Source: Flagellimonas aquimarina (GTDB lineage: Bacteria > Bacteroidota > Bacteroidia > Flavobacteriales > Flavobacteriaceae). Taken from it: a stretch of 64,000 nucleotides of DNA. Of this stretch, positions 8,017 through 16,406 are shown piece by piece; the stretch's first letter is position 1, and every line of letters starts with the position of its first letter. The position numbers were made by a program, and so were the translations under genes. The stretch spans positions 65,473 through 129,472 of the forward strand of contig NZ_QGEG01000003.1 in assembly GCF_003149745.1 (NCBI RefSeq). Reading direction: 5' to 3'. The notes beneath the pieces were generated by a model. It did no database searches. It was not told the DNA's origin and worked only from the letters and a program-made list of their open reading frames with translations.

Positions 8017-8784
8017 ATGAAAACGAAGCCTATTTTAAGCCTAGCCATGTTGTTTTTAACAGCAATATTCTCTTGTTCGAGCGACACTGATGATGCTGGT
8101 GTTGATGATGACACAGGTATTAATGAAAGTGACACTGCTTTAGCGGAGTTACCTGCTGCTTTTGCTGCTTTTAACACAGAAGCAACAGATATCTATCTAT
8201 CTGATGGCGGAACTACTGTTACCATTGAAACAACAGGTCTGCCAAATCATGAAACTGTTTATTGGGGCGAAGGAAATGACCTTTATTTAGATGAACCGGA
8301 TGTCGCGTTGACACCTTCAATCATGTCTAGCAATAATAATGCGGTCACCATTACAATAGATGCTGTTCCAGATTTAACTGGCAGTACATTGGAAACTCAA
8401 CTAGGCACTATTGGAATAGCGGTTAGTGGTTCATCATTATTCAATGATCAAGAAGGAGGAGGTCCCTTAGATCAAGCAGCTGCCAGTTTAGATTGGACCG
8501 GAGCACATATAGGTCCCGGGGTATACCATTATCATTTAGAGCCCAAAGCATTTTCAAATGATGATGAAAATTTAGTTGGAGTCCTATTGGATGGTGTATT
8601 TATCTATGGGCGAAAATGTAATTCTACAGGTACATATCCAACAGATTTGGATTCATCCGGTGGGCATACTTCTAGCACCCAGTACACAGATGGTGATGAA
8701 GAATACCATTATCACATTATCAATGAGGTTTACTCAACAACCGGCTCTTACATAGTGTTTGCAGGCCCATATCAAGGATACTAA
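8017..8784 (+). CDS. YHYH-domain lipoprotein
   Basis: A 255-residue protein with a lipoprotein signal (AIFSCSSDTDD, Cys at about 20) and a low-complexity acidic linker. The folded domain carries the YHYH motif twice, in PGVYHYHLEP and EEYHYHIINE, and CNSTGTYPTDLDSSGG lies between them. The YHYH family is exported and of unknown biochemical function; the histidine and tyrosine pairs suggest metal binding. Its stop codon is followed directly by the next ATG. Its neighbours are an EF-hand protein and a SCO-family copper protein, so a role in envelope metal handling is a reasonable inference. Confidence 0.8.
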   Translation: MKTKPILSLAMLFLTAIFSCSSDTDDAGVDDDTGINESDTALAELPAAFAAFNTEATDIYLSDGGTTVTIETTGLPNHETVYWGEGNDLYLDEPDVALTPSIMSSNNNAVTITIDAVPDLTGSTLETQLGTIGIAVSGSSLFNDQEGGGPLDQAAASLDWTGAHIGPGVYHYHLEPKAFSNDDENLVGVLLDGVFIYGRKCNSTGTYPTDLDSSGGHTSSTQYTDGDEEYHYHIINEVYSTTGSYIVFAGPYQGY

Positions 8785-9402
8785 ATGAAGCTAATCCTCA
8801 AATTATTTTTGATATTGATTGCCAGTAGCGGTGTAAGCTGTGAAAACAGTTCAGAATCAAAAGCAAACAAGACCAATAAAGACAGTACCATAGCAAATGT
8901 TTTTGTTGACAGAGATAGTCTTGTTTTAAATGGCAATGAAGGTAATTGGTACTACAAAGGTCTGGTATTCACTGGTTATGCGGTAAAATATTATCCAAAT
9001 GATTCGCTACAGCAAAAAGTTGGTTTTTATATGGGCAAAAAAAAGGGAATCGCCAAAGTATGGTTTCCTAATGGGGTTTTAAAAATTGAATCCCATTACG
9101 ATCAAAACAAACTTGTGGACAGCTATAAAGCGTGGTGGGAAAATGGAGTTTTAGCATCAAAAGCCAATTATGTAAATGGAAAAGTACAGGGAAGCGAGAA
9201 AAAGTGGTACAAAACCGGAGAATTGGCAAAATCAAGAAATTTGATAGACGGTAAAGAAGTAGGGTTGCAGCAAGCCTGGTTAAAAAATGGAAAATTGTAT
9301 GTGAACTACGAGGCTAAAAATGGAAGAATTTTTGGAATGAGACGTGCCAATTCATGTTATAAATTAGAAAATGAAGAAGTTATACTTGTTAAAAATCTAT
9401 AG
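8785..9402 (+). CDS. MORN-repeat-like lipoprotein
   Basis: A 205-residue lipoprotein (signal ending SGVSC, Cys at about 19). It has tandem repeats of about 23 residues, as in KVWFPNGVLKIESHYDQNKL, KAWWENGVLASKANYVNGK, KKWYKTGELAKSRNLIDGK and QAWLKNGKLYVNYEAKNG. This W-x-x-G-x-L pattern is that of MORN_2 / YwqK-type repeat proteins. These form beta-hairpin stacks and are often loosely annotated as antitoxins, although no toxin gene is present here. The ATG follows the previous stop with no gap, and its 3' end overlaps the SCO gene by 32 bases. Confidence 0.75.
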   Translation: MKLILKLFLILIASSGVSCENSSESKANKTNKDSTIANVFVDRDSLVLNGNEGNWYYKGLVFTGYAVKYYPNDSLQQKVGFYMGKKKGIAKVWFPNGVLKIESHYDQNKLVDSYKAWWENGVLASKANYVNGKVQGSEKKWYKTGELAKSRNLIDGKEVGLQQAWLKNGKLYVNYEAKNGRIFGMRRANSCYKLENEEVILVKNL

Positions 9403-10063
9403 CTTATCTATTTTCCTATTGGTTTGTTTTCCAAGTTGTAAAACAGAACTTAAGAAAGAGAACATCAAAGTTGAAGAAACCAGTAGGGTAGAATACTTAC
9501 CTTATTTTGGTGATGAGTCTTTTACGCCACATTGGATAACCCCGGGAAGCGCTGAAGAAAAGAGTTTTCACAAAATACCCGATTTCAAGCTAACAAATCA
9601 ATCAGGTGCCACAATTACACAAAACACATTTGCTGAAAAGATATACGTGGTAGACTTCTTTTTTACCAGTTGTCCGGGTATTTGTCTGAAAATGACCAAT
9701 AATATGTCAAAAATTCAAAATGCCTTTAAAAATGATTCCGAGGTATTGATACTTTCACATTCAGTAACGCCTAATATAGACTCCGTATCCACTTTAAAAA
9801 CATATGCCGATAAATATGATATAACAGACAATAAATGGCATTTGGTAACGGGTAACAAAATGGAAATTTACACTCTTGGCAGAGATCATTATTTTGTGGA
9901 AAACGATTTGGGCGAACCAAAAGGCATTGATGATTTTCTGCATACCGAAAACTTCTTACTAATCGATAAAAACAAACATATCAGAGGTATCTATAACGGA
10001 TTGAATCGATCATCCATTGCGCAATTAATAACAGATATCAAGGCTTTAAAAAAAGAAATCTAA
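9371..10063 (+). CDS. SCO1/SenC/PrrC-family copper-binding thioredoxin-fold lipoprotein
   Basis: A 230-residue protein with a lipoprotein signal (LLVCFPSCKT) and a thioredoxin-fold domain. It carries the SCO copper motif CPGIC in FFFTSCPGICLKMTNNM and the third ligand, a histidine, in DDFLHTENFLLIDK. SCO proteins deliver copper to the CuA site of cytochrome oxidase or act as disulfide reductases at the outer face of the inner membrane. It overlaps the MORN gene by 32 bases, so it is part of the same transcript, which begins with the EF-hand gene. The CxxxC and His set is intact. Confidence 0.9.
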   Translation: MKKLYLLKIYSLSIFLLVCFPSCKTELKKENIKVEETSRVEYLPYFGDESFTPHWITPGSAEEKSFHKIPDFKLTNQSGATITQNTFAEKIYVVDFFFTSCPGICLKMTNNMSKIQNAFKNDSEVLILSHSVTPNIDSVSTLKTYADKYDITDNKWHLVTGNKMEIYTLGRDHYFVENDLGEPKGIDDFLHTENFLLIDKNKHIRGIYNGLNRSSIAQLITDIKALKKEI

Positions 10064-10121
10064 ACTAAAAAAAACCTTGGCGTTTCACAGGAAATGGACC
10101 AAGAGATACTTATGTTTTTGA

Positions 10122-11702
10122 CTACGGAAGTACATAATTACCGTTTTCTATTCTTAAAATATTCAAAGGGTTTTCCGCTTTCAACTCATCTGGAAGCAAT
10201 GAATCTGGATAATTTTGAAAGCAAATAGGTCTTGTAAATCTTGTTATTGCGGCAGTTCCCACGGAAGTCATCCTTGCATCGGTGGTTGCAGGAAAAGGTC
10301 CGCCGTGCACCATACTATGGCATACCTCAACTCCTGTAGGGAAACCGTTAAGAAGCAATCTGCCAACTTTACGTTCCAGTATTTTTAATAAATCTGCATA
10401 TTCCTCTAGGTCTTCTTGGGTCCCATGAACTGTAGCGGTAAGGTGGCCATTTAAACTTTTGGCTACATCCATGATTTCACTTTTATCCTCAGTTCTTACT
10501 AAAAGTGTGGATGGTCCAAAAACTTCTTCTTCCATTTCTTTGTCCTTCAAAAAGTGGTTTGCCGAAACAGAAAGGATCTCAGCAACACCTTGAGCCTGTC
10601 CGTCCGCTTTTTTTCCTATTGAAATGGATGCTACTTCTCTTTTGGTCTTTAATTTTTCCAGATTTCTGTTATAGGCATCTTGGATTGATTCTGTAAGCAT
10701 GGTGGAAGACTCTGAAACTGCTACACTATTCTTTAGTGTATCCTCAAAAAGATTGCTCTCCGTTAATTTGGGCAGAACTGTAATTCCGGGGTTTGTACAA
10801 AATTGACCTGCGCCCAATTGAACTGAGTTTGATAAACCCTCTGCCAAAGTTTGATGATTCTTCTTTAAAATGCCAGGGAGAACAAAAACAGGGTTAACAC
10901 TTCCCATTTCTGCATATACCGGAATAGGCTCTTCACGTTTAGCAGCTTCATCAAACAAAGCCTTACCGCCTCTAAATGAACCCGTAAAACCAATTGCTTT
11001 TATTAACGGATTCCGAACAATCGCTTGTCCAACTGCAATAGAAGCACCTTGAACCAGGGAAAACACTCCATCTGGCATATTGCAGCGTTTGGCCGCTGCA
11101 ATAATGGCCTTACCAACTAATTCTGAAGTACCTGGATGTGCAGGATGCGCTTTTACAACAACCGTACAACCTGCTGCTAAGGCGGATGCCGTATCACCCC
11201 CAGCTACAGAAAAAGCCAATGGGAAGTTGCTCGCCCCAAAAACTCCAACAGGGCCTAAGGCTATTTGCATTTGTCTAATATCTGGTTTGGGAAATGGTTT
11301 TCTATTTGAATCAGCAGTGTCTACTCTTGCATCTACCCAAGAACCATTTCGTAAAACAGTTGCAAAAAGTTTTAGCTGACCTGTTGTTCTGCCCAATTCA
11401 CCTTTTAATCTGCCATCTGGCAATCCAGTTTCTTGAGCACATAAACCAACCAATCCTTCTTCAATCTGAAATAATTCCTCGGCAATTGTTTCCAAAAACA
11501 AGGCCTTTTCTTCTCCTGTTTTCTCTCGATATAGAGTAAAAGCATTTTCCGCAAGTGTTATTGCTTCGTCTATCTCTTTAGGAATAGCTTCATGGTATGC
11601 AGTTTCTAGCTTATATCCTGTTGCCGGATTTTTTGCAAAAAAAACGGTTTCCCCTTGGGACGAAAAATTGAATCCTAAAATATTTTTCCCACTTGTATTC
11701 AT
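10122..11702 (-). CDS. NADP-dependent aldehyde dehydrogenase (2,5-dioxovalerate dehydrogenase-like)
   Basis: A 526-residue class of aldehyde dehydrogenase. It shows the cofactor loop GFTGS (238-242), general base E265 in YAEMGSVNP and nucleophile C302 in AGQFCTNPG. The long form with this QFCTNPG context is usual for alpha-ketoglutarate semialdehyde (2,5-dioxovalerate) dehydrogenases, which finish oxidative routes for uronates, pentoses and hydroxyproline. It lies 57 bases downstream of an Nramp-like transporter and in line with kdgA and kdgK. The standard alginate route does not need it. It may clear an aldehyde by-product or serve a second uronate branch. Confidence 0.85.
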   Translation of the reverse strand: MNTSGKNILGFNFSSQGETVFFAKNPATGYKLETAYHEAIPKEIDEAITLAENAFTLYREKTGEEKALFLETIAEELFQIEEGLVGLCAQETGLPDGRLKGELGRTTGQLKLFATVLRNGSWVDARVDTADSNRKPFPKPDIRQMQIALGPVGVFGASNFPLAFSVAGGDTASALAAGCTVVVKAHPAHPGTSELVGKAIIAAAKRCNMPDGVFSLVQGASIAVGQAIVRNPLIKAIGFTGSFRGGKALFDEAAKREEPIPVYAEMGSVNPVFVLPGILKKNHQTLAEGLSNSVQLGAGQFCTNPGITVLPKLTESNLFEDTLKNSVAVSESSTMLTESIQDAYNRNLEKLKTKREVASISIGKKADGQAQGVAEILSVSANHFLKDKEMEEEVFGPSTLLVRTEDKSEIMDVAKSLNGHLTATVHGTQEDLEEYADLLKILERKVGRLLLNGFPTGVEVCHSMVHGGPFPATTDARMTSVGTAAITRFTRPICFQNYPDSLLPDELKAENPLNILRIENGNYVLP

Positions 11703-11759
11703 AATATTTAAAGCAATAAGTTTAATTTTTTAAAAGTAATGCTTTAAATAAAATCTGTA

Positions 11760-13025
11760 CTAAAAGTAATTTAATAATGCTGAAATACCATTATAAGAAA
11801 TAAGGCAGGCGAACATCAATGAAAGTATTAAAATCATATTGATCCATTTGCTCGTATGGTGCTCTTTCATTATTTTTTTATTATTAAGAAGAAGAAGAAT
11901 CCCAACAATTACAAGAGGTAAGACAAACACATTAAATACTTGGGATACAATTTGCATCTCAATTGGATTGGCCCCAAATATGGGTACAATTAAGGCGAAC
12001 AAACATGCAATTGCAGTAATTATCCTAAATTGTTTGGAATTGGTATCTAATTTTCCAGATTGATAATCTGCCAATAATATGGGTGCAATCAATAAACACG
12101 GAAAAATTGAAGAAAGTCCGGCACTAAGTGTTCCAAAGAAAAACAGGGTCAGCGCAAATTTACCTGCAACAGGTTCTAATGTTGAAACCATATCCAGAAC
12201 ATGGGTAACAGGTTTTCCTTGATGGAACAGTGCTCCACTTGCCACTGCCATAATAGCTGCACTAATGGCAAATACCAAAACAGCTGCTAAAATTGCATCT
12301 CTTTTCTGTTGTCCTCTATTGTCCATGTTCCAACCCTTCCCTTTTACAAAGAGCGGTCTTGACAGGAACGTAGCTGCAGCCATGGTAGTGCCAACAAAGG
12401 CGGCAACAAGCATTTTGCCTCCTTTTACATCAGGAATTGAAGGAATCAATCCTTTTGCGACTTCTATTGGCAATGGATATACCATAAAAAGTGAGATTAG
12501 AAAAGACAATCCCATAATGGAAACAAAAATCACTAATATCTTTTCAAAGAAGGTATACTTTCCTATCAGTAGCAAGCCATACATTATCACTATTACAACA
12601 ATAGCAATCAATAGGACAATCTCATATTCTGATGCTCTTAGGTTTGGAAAATAAATTGCTAGGATTTCAAAAATAATATTGGCTGAAATGCCCAGTATCC
12701 CCATAAGAGAATTCCATTGACCAAAAGATATCCCTATTATAATAAGTAGAGCAATGAGTTTTCCCCCTTTGATATGCCTTTTAAAACTATACAGCGCTGT
12801 CTCTCCTGAGATTAGGGTATAATTTCCATATGCATATATCAATACTCCAGAAAAAAAACAACTAAGTAACAACACCCACAAAAGTTGCATGCCATAAGTA
12901 CTTCCCGCAACAATCATTGAAGTTACACTTCCTGTGCCTATTGTGTAGCCAATAGCAAAAATACCTGGCCCAAAACCTAATATCAGGCCAAGTACTTTCT
13001 TTGATAGTGATTTTTTCATCTCCAT
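11760..13025 (-). CDS. Divergent Nramp-superfamily transporter without metal-binding motifs
   Basis: A 421-residue membrane protein with about 11 helices and an Nramp-like start (LGLILGFGPGIFAIGY). At the TM1 position where metal-transporting Nramps have DPGN, this protein has G30-T-G-S33. At the TM6 MPH position it reads TTMAAATFLS (213-222). Both metal-coordinating motifs are therefore missing. Database names for this family say divalent metal transporter, but the sequence argues against Mn2+/Fe2+ coordination of the usual kind. Given the gene order (kdgK-kdgA, then this gene, then aldehyde dehydrogenase), uptake of a small organic acid or a hydrated ion is an equally good guess. Confidence 0.75.
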   Translation of the reverse strand: MEMKKSLSKKVLGLILGFGPGIFAIGYTIGTGSVTSMIVAGSTYGMQLLWVLLLSCFFSGVLIYAYGNYTLISGETALYSFKRHIKGGKLIALLIIIGISFGQWNSLMGILGISANIIFEILAIYFPNLRASEYEIVLLIAIVVIVIMYGLLLIGKYTFFEKILVIFVSIMGLSFLISLFMVYPLPIEVAKGLIPSIPDVKGGKMLVAAFVGTTMAAATFLSRPLFVKGKGWNMDNRGQQKRDAILAAVLVFAISAAIMAVASGALFHQGKPVTHVLDMVSTLEPVAGKFALTLFFFGTLSAGLSSIFPCLLIAPILLADYQSGKLDTNSKQFRIITAIACLFALIVPIFGANPIEMQIVSQVFNVFVLPLVIVGILLLLNNKKIMKEHHTSKWINMILILSLMFACLISYNGISALLNYF

Positions 13026-13072
13026 ATTAAATCATTAGGTAAAAACAGTGATGAGAAAATCTATGAACACAA

Positions 13073-13741
13073 TTAAGCTCTTACCTTTTGTATTGTAGTC
13101 AAAGTACTTTTGACCAACTGCTCAAGGCCTTTAAAATCCTGTTTTTCAAGAATTGTTTTTGAGATCAGTTTGGACCCCATTCCCACGCAGGTCACCCCTG
13201 CATCGAACCATGCCCTTAAATTGCTCTCCTCAGTGCTCACTCCTCCCGTGGGCATAATGCTCGTCCATGGCTGTGGTCCTTTTATCGCTTTTACAAATCC
13301 GGGGCCGTAAGTGGAACCCGGAAACAGTTTTACGACCTCGCACCCCAGTTCCTCAGCCCTGTTGATCTCTCTCAATGAACCGCAGCCCGGGGACCACAGC
13401 ACTTTTCTACGGTTGCAGACCATCGCGATATCCTCTCGTAAAGATGGGGTCACTATGAAGTTTGCCCCCATTTGCATGTACATTGAAGCTGCCGCACCAT
13501 CCGTGATAGAACCCACTCCCATGATCATTCCAGGGAGTTCCTTTATAGCGAACTTGTTCAACTCAGAGAATACCTCAAAAGCAAAGTCGCCCCTTGCCGT
13601 GAATTCCATGAGTCGCGCCCCTCCATCATAACAGGCCCTCAATACTTTCTTGCCCAATTCTACGTCTGGATGGTAGAACAAGGGGACCATGCCCGTTTCT
13701 TGCATTACCTGTACTACTTCTATTCTTGAATATTGTGCCAT
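13073..13741 (-). CDS. kdgA: 2-keto-3-deoxy-6-phosphogluconate aldolase
   Basis: A 222-residue class I aldolase. The Schiff-base lysine is K138 in GCEVVKLFPGS. The proton-shuttling glutamate is E46 in LMEFTARG, and the phosphate-binding region includes MPTGGVS. It cleaves KDPG to pyruvate and glyceraldehyde-3-phosphate, the last step from alginate to central metabolism. The start is 8 bases after kdgK. Like kdgK, it is clearly more GC-rich than the SDR genes beside it, which suggests that the two moved together. Confidence 0.92.
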   Translation of the reverse strand: MAQYSRIEVVQVMQETGMVPLFYHPDVELGKKVLRACYDGGARLMEFTARGDFAFEVFSELNKFAIKELPGMIMGVGSITDGAAASMYMQMGANFIVTPSLREDIAMVCNRRKVLWSPGCGSLREINRAEELGCEVVKLFPGSTYGPGFVKAIKGPQPWTSIMPTGGVSTEESNLRAWFDAGVTCVGMGSKLISKTILEKQDFKGLEQLVKSTLTTIQKVRA

Positions 13742-13749
13742 TGTCCTTA

Positions 13750-14790
13750 TTATCTTGCTACCCTGCCCGAGGCGTCCCCGCCCATCAATTTTTCCACTTC
13801 TGCAACCGTTGCCAGGTTTGCATCACCTTTTATGGTATGCTTTAGGCATGAGGCCGCCACGGCAAAGTTAAGCGCGTTCTGGTCGTCCTCGGGGTATTTC
13901 AACAATCCATAGATCAATCCCCCCATAAAAGAATCACCGCCCCCTACCCTGTCAACGATATGGGTAATCTGATACTCCGGCGACTTGAACATCGTCTCTC
14001 CATCATAGAGCACCCCTGCCCATGTGTTATGCGATGCCGATATGGAACCCCTTAGGGTGGTAATCACCTTTTTGGCTCTTGGGAACTTCTCCATCATCTG
14101 TTTACAGACAGAGAGGAAGGCCTCAGCCTTCACATGCTCTCCCTGGGTGGTAATGTCCAATCCTTCCGGCTTTATCCCAAAATGTTTCTCCGCATCTTCC
14201 TCATTTCCAAGAACGATATCGCAATACGAGGTCAGTTCGGTCATGATTGCCTCGCGGTCGCCTCCATAATTCCACAATTTGGCCCGGTAGTTCAGGTCCG
14301 TTGAAATGGTAACACCCATTTTACTGGCGGCCTGTACCGCCTCCAAACAGGCATCCGCAGCTCCCTGGGAGATTGCTGGTGTTATCCCGGTCCAATGGAA
14401 CCATTCCACTCCTTTAAAAATACTGTCCCAATTGATCATACCCTTTTCTATCTCTGCGATTGCCGAGTGGGCCCTGTCATAGACCACCTTGCTCCCTCTG
14501 CTCACAGCACCGGTTTCCAAAAAATAAATCCCCAATCGATCACCGCCATATACGATCTTGTCCGTACCAACACCCCTCTTGCGCATTTCCATCAAAGCAC
14601 ATTGCCCAATGTCATTGTCAGGTAAACGAGTGACAAAATCAACCGGAACACCATAATTGGCCAAGGAGACCGCCACGTTGGACTCGCCCCCGCCATAGAC
14701 CACATCGAAACTGTTGGCCTGAGAAAATCTCAAAAAACCAGGAGGGGCCAAACGCAACATTATTTCACCAAAGGTTACTACTTTTTTCAT
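13750..14790 (-). CDS. kdgK: 2-keto-3-deoxygluconate kinase (PfkB family)
   Basis: A 346-residue PfkB-family sugar kinase. The N-terminal substrate motif is GGGESNVAVSLANYG (about 33-47), and the C-terminal anion-hole/catalytic motif is RVGGGDSFMGGL with the catalytic Asp. It phosphorylates 2-keto-3-deoxygluconate to KDPG in the cytoplasm. It lies between the SDR reductases that make KDG and the aldolase that cleaves KDPG. Hand counts give 31-36 G+C per 60 bases in this gene against about 20 per 60 in the adjacent SDR gene, a sharp compositional step. Confidence 0.92.
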   Translation of the reverse strand: MKKVVTFGEIMLRLAPPGFLRFSQANSFDVVYGGGESNVAVSLANYGVPVDFVTRLPDNDIGQCALMEMRKRGVGTDKIVYGGDRLGIYFLETGAVSRGSKVVYDRAHSAIAEIEKGMINWDSIFKGVEWFHWTGITPAISQGAADACLEAVQAASKMGVTISTDLNYRAKLWNYGGDREAIMTELTSYCDIVLGNEEDAEKHFGIKPEGLDITTQGEHVKAEAFLSVCKQMMEKFPRAKKVITTLRGSISASHNTWAGVLYDGETMFKSPEYQITHIVDRVGGGDSFMGGLIYGLLKYPEDDQNALNFAVAASCLKHTIKGDANLATVAEVEKLMGGDASGRVAR

Positions 14791-14824
14791 CTGACTAATT
14801 TAATTGATTTTGTTGTTGTAAAAC

Positions 14825-15583
14825 TTAACTAAAGGCCAATCCTCCATTAATATCAATATTATTCCCTGTTATAAAAGATGATTCATCGGAGGCTAAATAA
14901 GCAACTAAATCCCCTATTTCAGAGGCTTGTCCTTCTCTTCTTAGAGGTGTGCCAGCCGCAACTTTGACACGTATTTCATCTTTAGTAAAATCATCATGAA
15001 ATTTGGTTGCAATTAAACCGGGACAGATAGCATTAACTCTAATTCCTTTAGGACCAAGTTCTTTGGCCATTGCTCTTGTAAATGTGGTTACCGCACCTTT
15101 AGAAGACGCATATAATGAAGATCCACCACCACCACCATCTCTTGCCGCTTGAGAAGAAAGATTGATGATTGAAGCTCCATTGCCCATTAAAGGTTCAAAG
15201 GCTTGCATGACAAAAACCGTAGATTTAAAATTAACATTCATGACTAAGTCATAAAATGGCTCATCTAATTCTTGTAATGTTCTGCGTGCAAAAAGACCCC
15301 CAGCATTACTTACCAAAATATCTATTTTATTTCCAAAAGTTTCAACCACCTTTGTTTTTAAACTATTTATTTCATCTAATTTTGAGACATCTGCTTTAAC
15401 AGCAATAGCTTCACCCCCAAAAGATTTTATGATATCTAAAGTTTCATTAGCTCCTGCTTCTGAATTAAAGTAGTTTACAACTACTTTAGCACCTTCTTTT
15501 GCCAGTTTAACAGATATTTCTCTACCTATGTCTCTAGCACCTCCGGTAACAACCGCTATTTTGTCTTTTAGTTTATTCATCAC
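14825..15583 (-). CDS. SDR-family oxidoreductase, candidate DEH reductase (second copy)
   Basis: A 252-residue classical short-chain dehydrogenase. It has the dinucleotide motif TGGARDIG (about 14-21), NAGG, the catalytic Y-x3-K in LYASSK, and a C-terminal GGLAFS. In alginate operons an SDR reduces 4-deoxy-L-erythro-5-hexoseulose uronate (DEH) to 2-keto-3-deoxygluconate with NAD(P)H. Two SDR genes stand in tandem here, separated by 16 bases; which one is the DEH reductase cannot be told from sequence. The start could be either of two adjacent ATGs. Confidence 0.85.
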   Translation of the reverse strand: MMNKLKDKIAVVTGGARDIGREISVKLAKEGAKVVVNYFNSEAGANETLDIIKSFGGEAIAVKADVSKLDEINSLKTKVVETFGNKIDILVSNAGGLFARRTLQELDEPFYDLVMNVNFKSTVFVMQAFEPLMGNGASIINLSSQAARDGGGGGSSLYASSKGAVTTFTRAMAKELGPKGIRVNAICPGLIATKFHDDFTKDEIRVKVAAGTPLRREGQASEIGDLVAYLASDESSFITGNNIDINGGLAFS

Positions 15584-15599
15584 TACGCCGTGTAAAATA

Positions 15600-16364
15600 T
15601 TAAATACCTAAAGCTTGTCCGCCACCAATTTGAATTGTCTCTGCTGTTATGAAAGATGCATCCTTACTTGCCAAGAAAGAAATAACACCAGCGACATCTT
15701 CCGGTTGCCCCAATCTTCCTAGCATAATATTGTTTGCCCAAGAGGCAAAAACCTCTGGTTTTGTTGCTTTAATTTGAGCATGAAAAGGTGTATCTATAGT
15801 ACCTGGTGATACTGCATTTGCCCTAATCCCATATTCAGCTAAATCCTTTGCCAATGCTCTAGTTATTGCATGGACACCAGCTTTTGATGTCCCATAAATT
15901 CCGGCTCCTGGTCCACCAGCAGTCCATCCTGCATTTGAAGTGTAGTTAATTATTGAAGGATGCTCTCCTTTTTTAAGAAAGGGAATCGCAGCTCTTGAAG
16001 CAAAAAATACAGAATCAAGATTAAGTGCCATTACAAATCTGTAAAAATCTGTTGTCATTTCTTCAAACCTAGATCTTCCACCTAATCCGCCAGCATTATT
16101 GACCAACACATCTATTTTACCATATTTTTTACCAATTTTGGCAATGTTCGAAGTTACAGCTTCTTCACTTGTGACATCAAATCCGCAGTATTCAGCTTTT
16201 ATCCCTTGTGCTTCAAGCTCTTTCACTCTTTCTGTTCCTATATCATCTTCTATACCATTTAAAATTACGGTATATCCATCTTTACCTAATCTTTTTGCAA
16301 CTTCGAAACCTATGCCACCTGTAGCCCCCGTAACGACGGCTATTTTCCCTTCGATTTTACTCAT
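15600..16364 (-). CDS. SDR-family oxidoreductase, candidate DEH reductase (first copy)
   Basis: A 254-residue classical SDR. The cofactor motif is TGATGGIG (about 13-20), followed by NNAGGLGG, the catalytic Y-x3-K in IYGTSKAG, and the C-terminal IQIGGGQALGI. It sits 42 bases after the MFS permease and directly before the other SDR. The likely role is reduction of the alginate monomer DEH to KDG in the cytoplasm. The two SDRs are clearly homologous but far from identical, so they may use different cofactors or substrates rather than being a recent duplication. Confidence 0.85.
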   Translation of the reverse strand: MSKIEGKIAVVTGATGGIGFEVAKRLGKDGYTVILNGIEDDIGTERVKELEAQGIKAEYCGFDVTSEEAVTSNIAKIGKKYGKIDVLVNNAGGLGGRSRFEEMTTDFYRFVMALNLDSVFFASRAAIPFLKKGEHPSIINYTSNAGWTAGGPGAGIYGTSKAGVHAITRALAKDLAEYGIRANAVSPGTIDTPFHAQIKATKPEVFASWANNIMLGRLGQPEDVAGVISFLASKDASFITAETIQIGGGQALGI

Positions 16365-16406
16365 TTATTTTATTTTTAATTCTAAAATTTGTTCTTGTTT
16401 TCTTTA

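Noticed and set aside
9371-9402. 32-base overlap of the MORN-like and SCO genes as a possible frameshifted fusion
   Set aside because: Both proteins are complete, and each has its own lipoprotein signal.
8785-9402. YwqK-type antitoxin as part of a toxin-antitoxin pair
   Set aside because: No small toxin gene is adjacent and the protein is an exported lipoprotein with MORN-like repeats; the antitoxin name is a database habit.
10122-14790. Mobile element as source of the GC-rich kdgK-kdgA block
   Set aside because: No transposase, integrase, terminal inverted repeats or target duplications are visible at its borders.
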